Source: JBMORO01 sp049322295
GTDB taxonomy: Bacteria; Patescibacteriota; Minisyncoccia; RBG-13-40-8-A
Length of the DNA stretch: 11,803 nucleotides
Direction: 5' to 3'
NCBI GenBank assembly: GCA_049322295.1
Contig: JBMORO010000033.1
Span: forward strand, 1 to 11,803
Shown here: in pieces, positions 10,924 through 11,803 of the stretch
How the letters are laid out: the number at the start of each line of letters is the position of its first letter
How positions within the stretch are numbered: the first letter of the stretch is position 1
Notes under the pieces: generated by a model
Told to the model about the DNA's origin: nothing
Database searches by the model: none
The model's input: the letters and a program-made list of their open reading frames with translations, nothing else
Translations under genes and position numbers: made by a program

Positions 10924-11803
10924 ATGCACGAGGCATTACTTTACGAAAAACAAAAAGATAAAAAAGTTAGATGTAGTGCCTGTAACCATAGATGTATTAT
11001 TGCTAATAATAGGCGAGGAATTTGCGGAGTTCGGGAAAATCAAAATGGAAAATTATATAGTTTAGTCTATGGTAAGATAATTGCCGAGCATATTGATCCA
11101 ATTGAGAAAAAACCATTGTATCATTTTATGCCCGGCAGTTTTTCTTTATCCATTGCCACAGTAGGTTGTAATTTTAGGTGTTTGCATTGTCAAAATGCTG
11201 ACATTTCGCAAATAAGTAAGGAAAGACCAGAAGAAGTGGAGATTTTGGGGGAAAATATGACACCTAAAAAGATTATTCAGGATGCTCTGGATAATAAATG
11301 CCCAAGCGTTTCCTATACTTATACTGAACCAACAATTTTTGTGGAATTTGCTTTAGATTGTATGAAATTGGCCAAAGAGAATGATTTGAGAAATGTTTGG
11401 GTTTCTAATGGTTATATGACTAAAGAATGTTTAGATTTAATTGGACCGTATTTAGATGCAACCAATATTGATTTAAAAGCATTTACCGAAGAATTTTATC
11501 AAGAAGTTTGTGGAGCGACGTTAAAGCCAGTATTGGAAAATCTGATAGAAATTAAAAAAAGAAGAATTTGGTTAGAAATTACTACTTTAATTATTCCGGG
11601 TAAAAATGATTCAGAAAAAGAATTAAAGCAGATCGCCGAGTTTATTAAAAATGAAGTTGGCGCTGATACTCCTTGGCACGTGAGCAGGTTTTTCCCGTAT
11701 TATAAAATGAAGGACGTGCCCCCCACGCCAGTTGAAAAAGTTTACCAGGCCGTAGAAATTGGCAAGAAAGTGGGATTGAAATATGTTTACCCCGGGAACG
11801 TAT
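10924..11803 (+). CDS. amrS: Radical SAM enzyme of the AmmeMemoRadiSam type (AmrS), 3' truncated
   Basis: The frame opens at ATG 10924 and runs off the window without a stop, giving 293 residues of an expected 330-340. The N-terminal region carries four cysteines (Cys17, Cys20, Cys24, Cys34 in CSACNHRC and GICGVREN). The radical SAM cluster is GCNFRCLHCQN (81-91), with Cys82, Cys86 and Cys89 binding the 4Fe-4S cluster. SYTYTEPTIFVEFALD (130-145) is typical of this subgroup and of pyruvate formate-lyase activating enzyme relatives. NIDLKAF (181-187) and LEITTLIIPGKND (217-229) follow. This enzyme belongs to a widespread three-part set with AMMECR1 and Memo proteins, whose reaction is not well established. 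The partners would be expected near it, perhaps beyond the window edge. It starts 5 nt after the DsbA-like gene and would depend on the Fe-S pair upstream. Confidence 0.93.
   Translation, partial: MHEALLYEKQKDKKVRCSACNHRCIIANNRRGICGVRENQNGKLYSLVYGKIIAEHIDPIEKKPLYHFMPGSFSLSIATVGCNFRCLHCQNADISQISKERPEEVEILGENMTPKKIIQDALDNKCPSVSYTYTEPTIFVEFALDCMKLAKENDLRNVWVSNGYMTKECLDLIGPYLDATNIDLKAFTEEFYQEVCGATLKPVLENLIEIKKRRIWLEITTLIIPGKNDSEKELKQIAEFIKNEVGADTPWHVSRFFPYYKMKDVPPTPVEKVYQAVEIGKKVGLKYVYPGNV

Noticed and set aside
10779..10961. Plus-strand frame spanning the end of the DsbA-like gene and the start of the radical SAM gene
   Set aside because: Both flanking genes have strong family motifs in other frames. 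This frame has none.
1..11803. Alternative genetic code (TGA read as glycine) as in some CPR groups
   Set aside because: TGA ends several genes exactly at family-typical C-termini and in ATGA overlaps, and no conserved glycine is coded by TGA.
1..11803. CRISPR array, integrase/transposase gene or attachment site
   Set aside because: No regularly spaced long direct repeats and no recombinase motifs were found. The CTAATT array has units too short and too close for a CRISPR.

Overview
The window looks like a piece of a small-genome, AT-rich bacterium of the Candidate Phyla Radiation (Patescibacteria, probably Parcubacteria-like). The evidence is indirect. All genes lie on the plus strand, tightly packed, with ATGA overlaps. 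Most starts lack a Shine-Dalgarno sequence. Several predicted proteins are membrane-anchored and of unknown function, and short GC-rich palindromic repeats sit inside and between genes. TGA is used as a stop at 588, 3721, 4940, 7396 and 8280, so the TGA=Gly recoding of Gracilibacteria/Absconditabacteria does not apply. No rRNA, tRNA, CRISPR array or transposase was found.

Layout. (1) 1-640: the 3' part of an HlyD/MacA-type adaptor gene, closed by a 12-bp intrinsic terminator. (2) 703-1956: an unknown, cysteine-rich, membrane-anchored exported protein. (3) 1967-3099: an island of three small genes with consensus sigma-70 promoters, strong Shine-Dalgarno sequences and intrinsic terminators. These are a 54-aa two-helix membrane protein, a 123-aa helical soluble protein coupled to it, and a 121-aa membrane-anchored protein. 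(4) 3099-6125: an apparent operon of a SagB-type nitroreductase, a membrane-anchored C39-like peptidase, a zincin-type metalloprotein and a membrane-anchored beta-propeller protein. (5) 6139-6260: a GC-rich (about 67%) intergenic element with imperfect terminal inverted repeats. (6) 6263-9470: a short GH1 glycosidase, an EamA transporter and a class V cysteine desulfurase, chained by two 4-nt overlaps. (7) 9475-9561: an AT-rich array of CTAATT-type repeats. (8) 9572-11803: an IscU-type scaffold, a membrane-anchored DsbA/thioredoxin-fold protein and the 5' part of a radical SAM enzyme of the AmmeMemoRadiSam type, which runs off the window.

How the genes may work together. The cysteine desulfurase and the IscU-type scaffold form a minimal Fe-S cluster assembly pair, and the radical SAM enzyme just downstream would be a consumer of such clusters. 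The DsbA-like protein and the cysteine-rich exported protein suggest disulfide chemistry outside the membrane. The GH1 enzyme and EamA transporter suggest breakdown of small beta-glycosides plus metabolite transport. These links are inferred from gene content and position only.

The most unusual content is not a gene. It is the set of short structured repeats: the 122-bp GC-rich element directly before the GH1 start codon, three inverted repeats inside one peptidase gene, an identical 15-bp palindrome at the end of the IscU-like gene, a short CAAGCAC repeat inside the desulfurase gene, and the CTAATT array.
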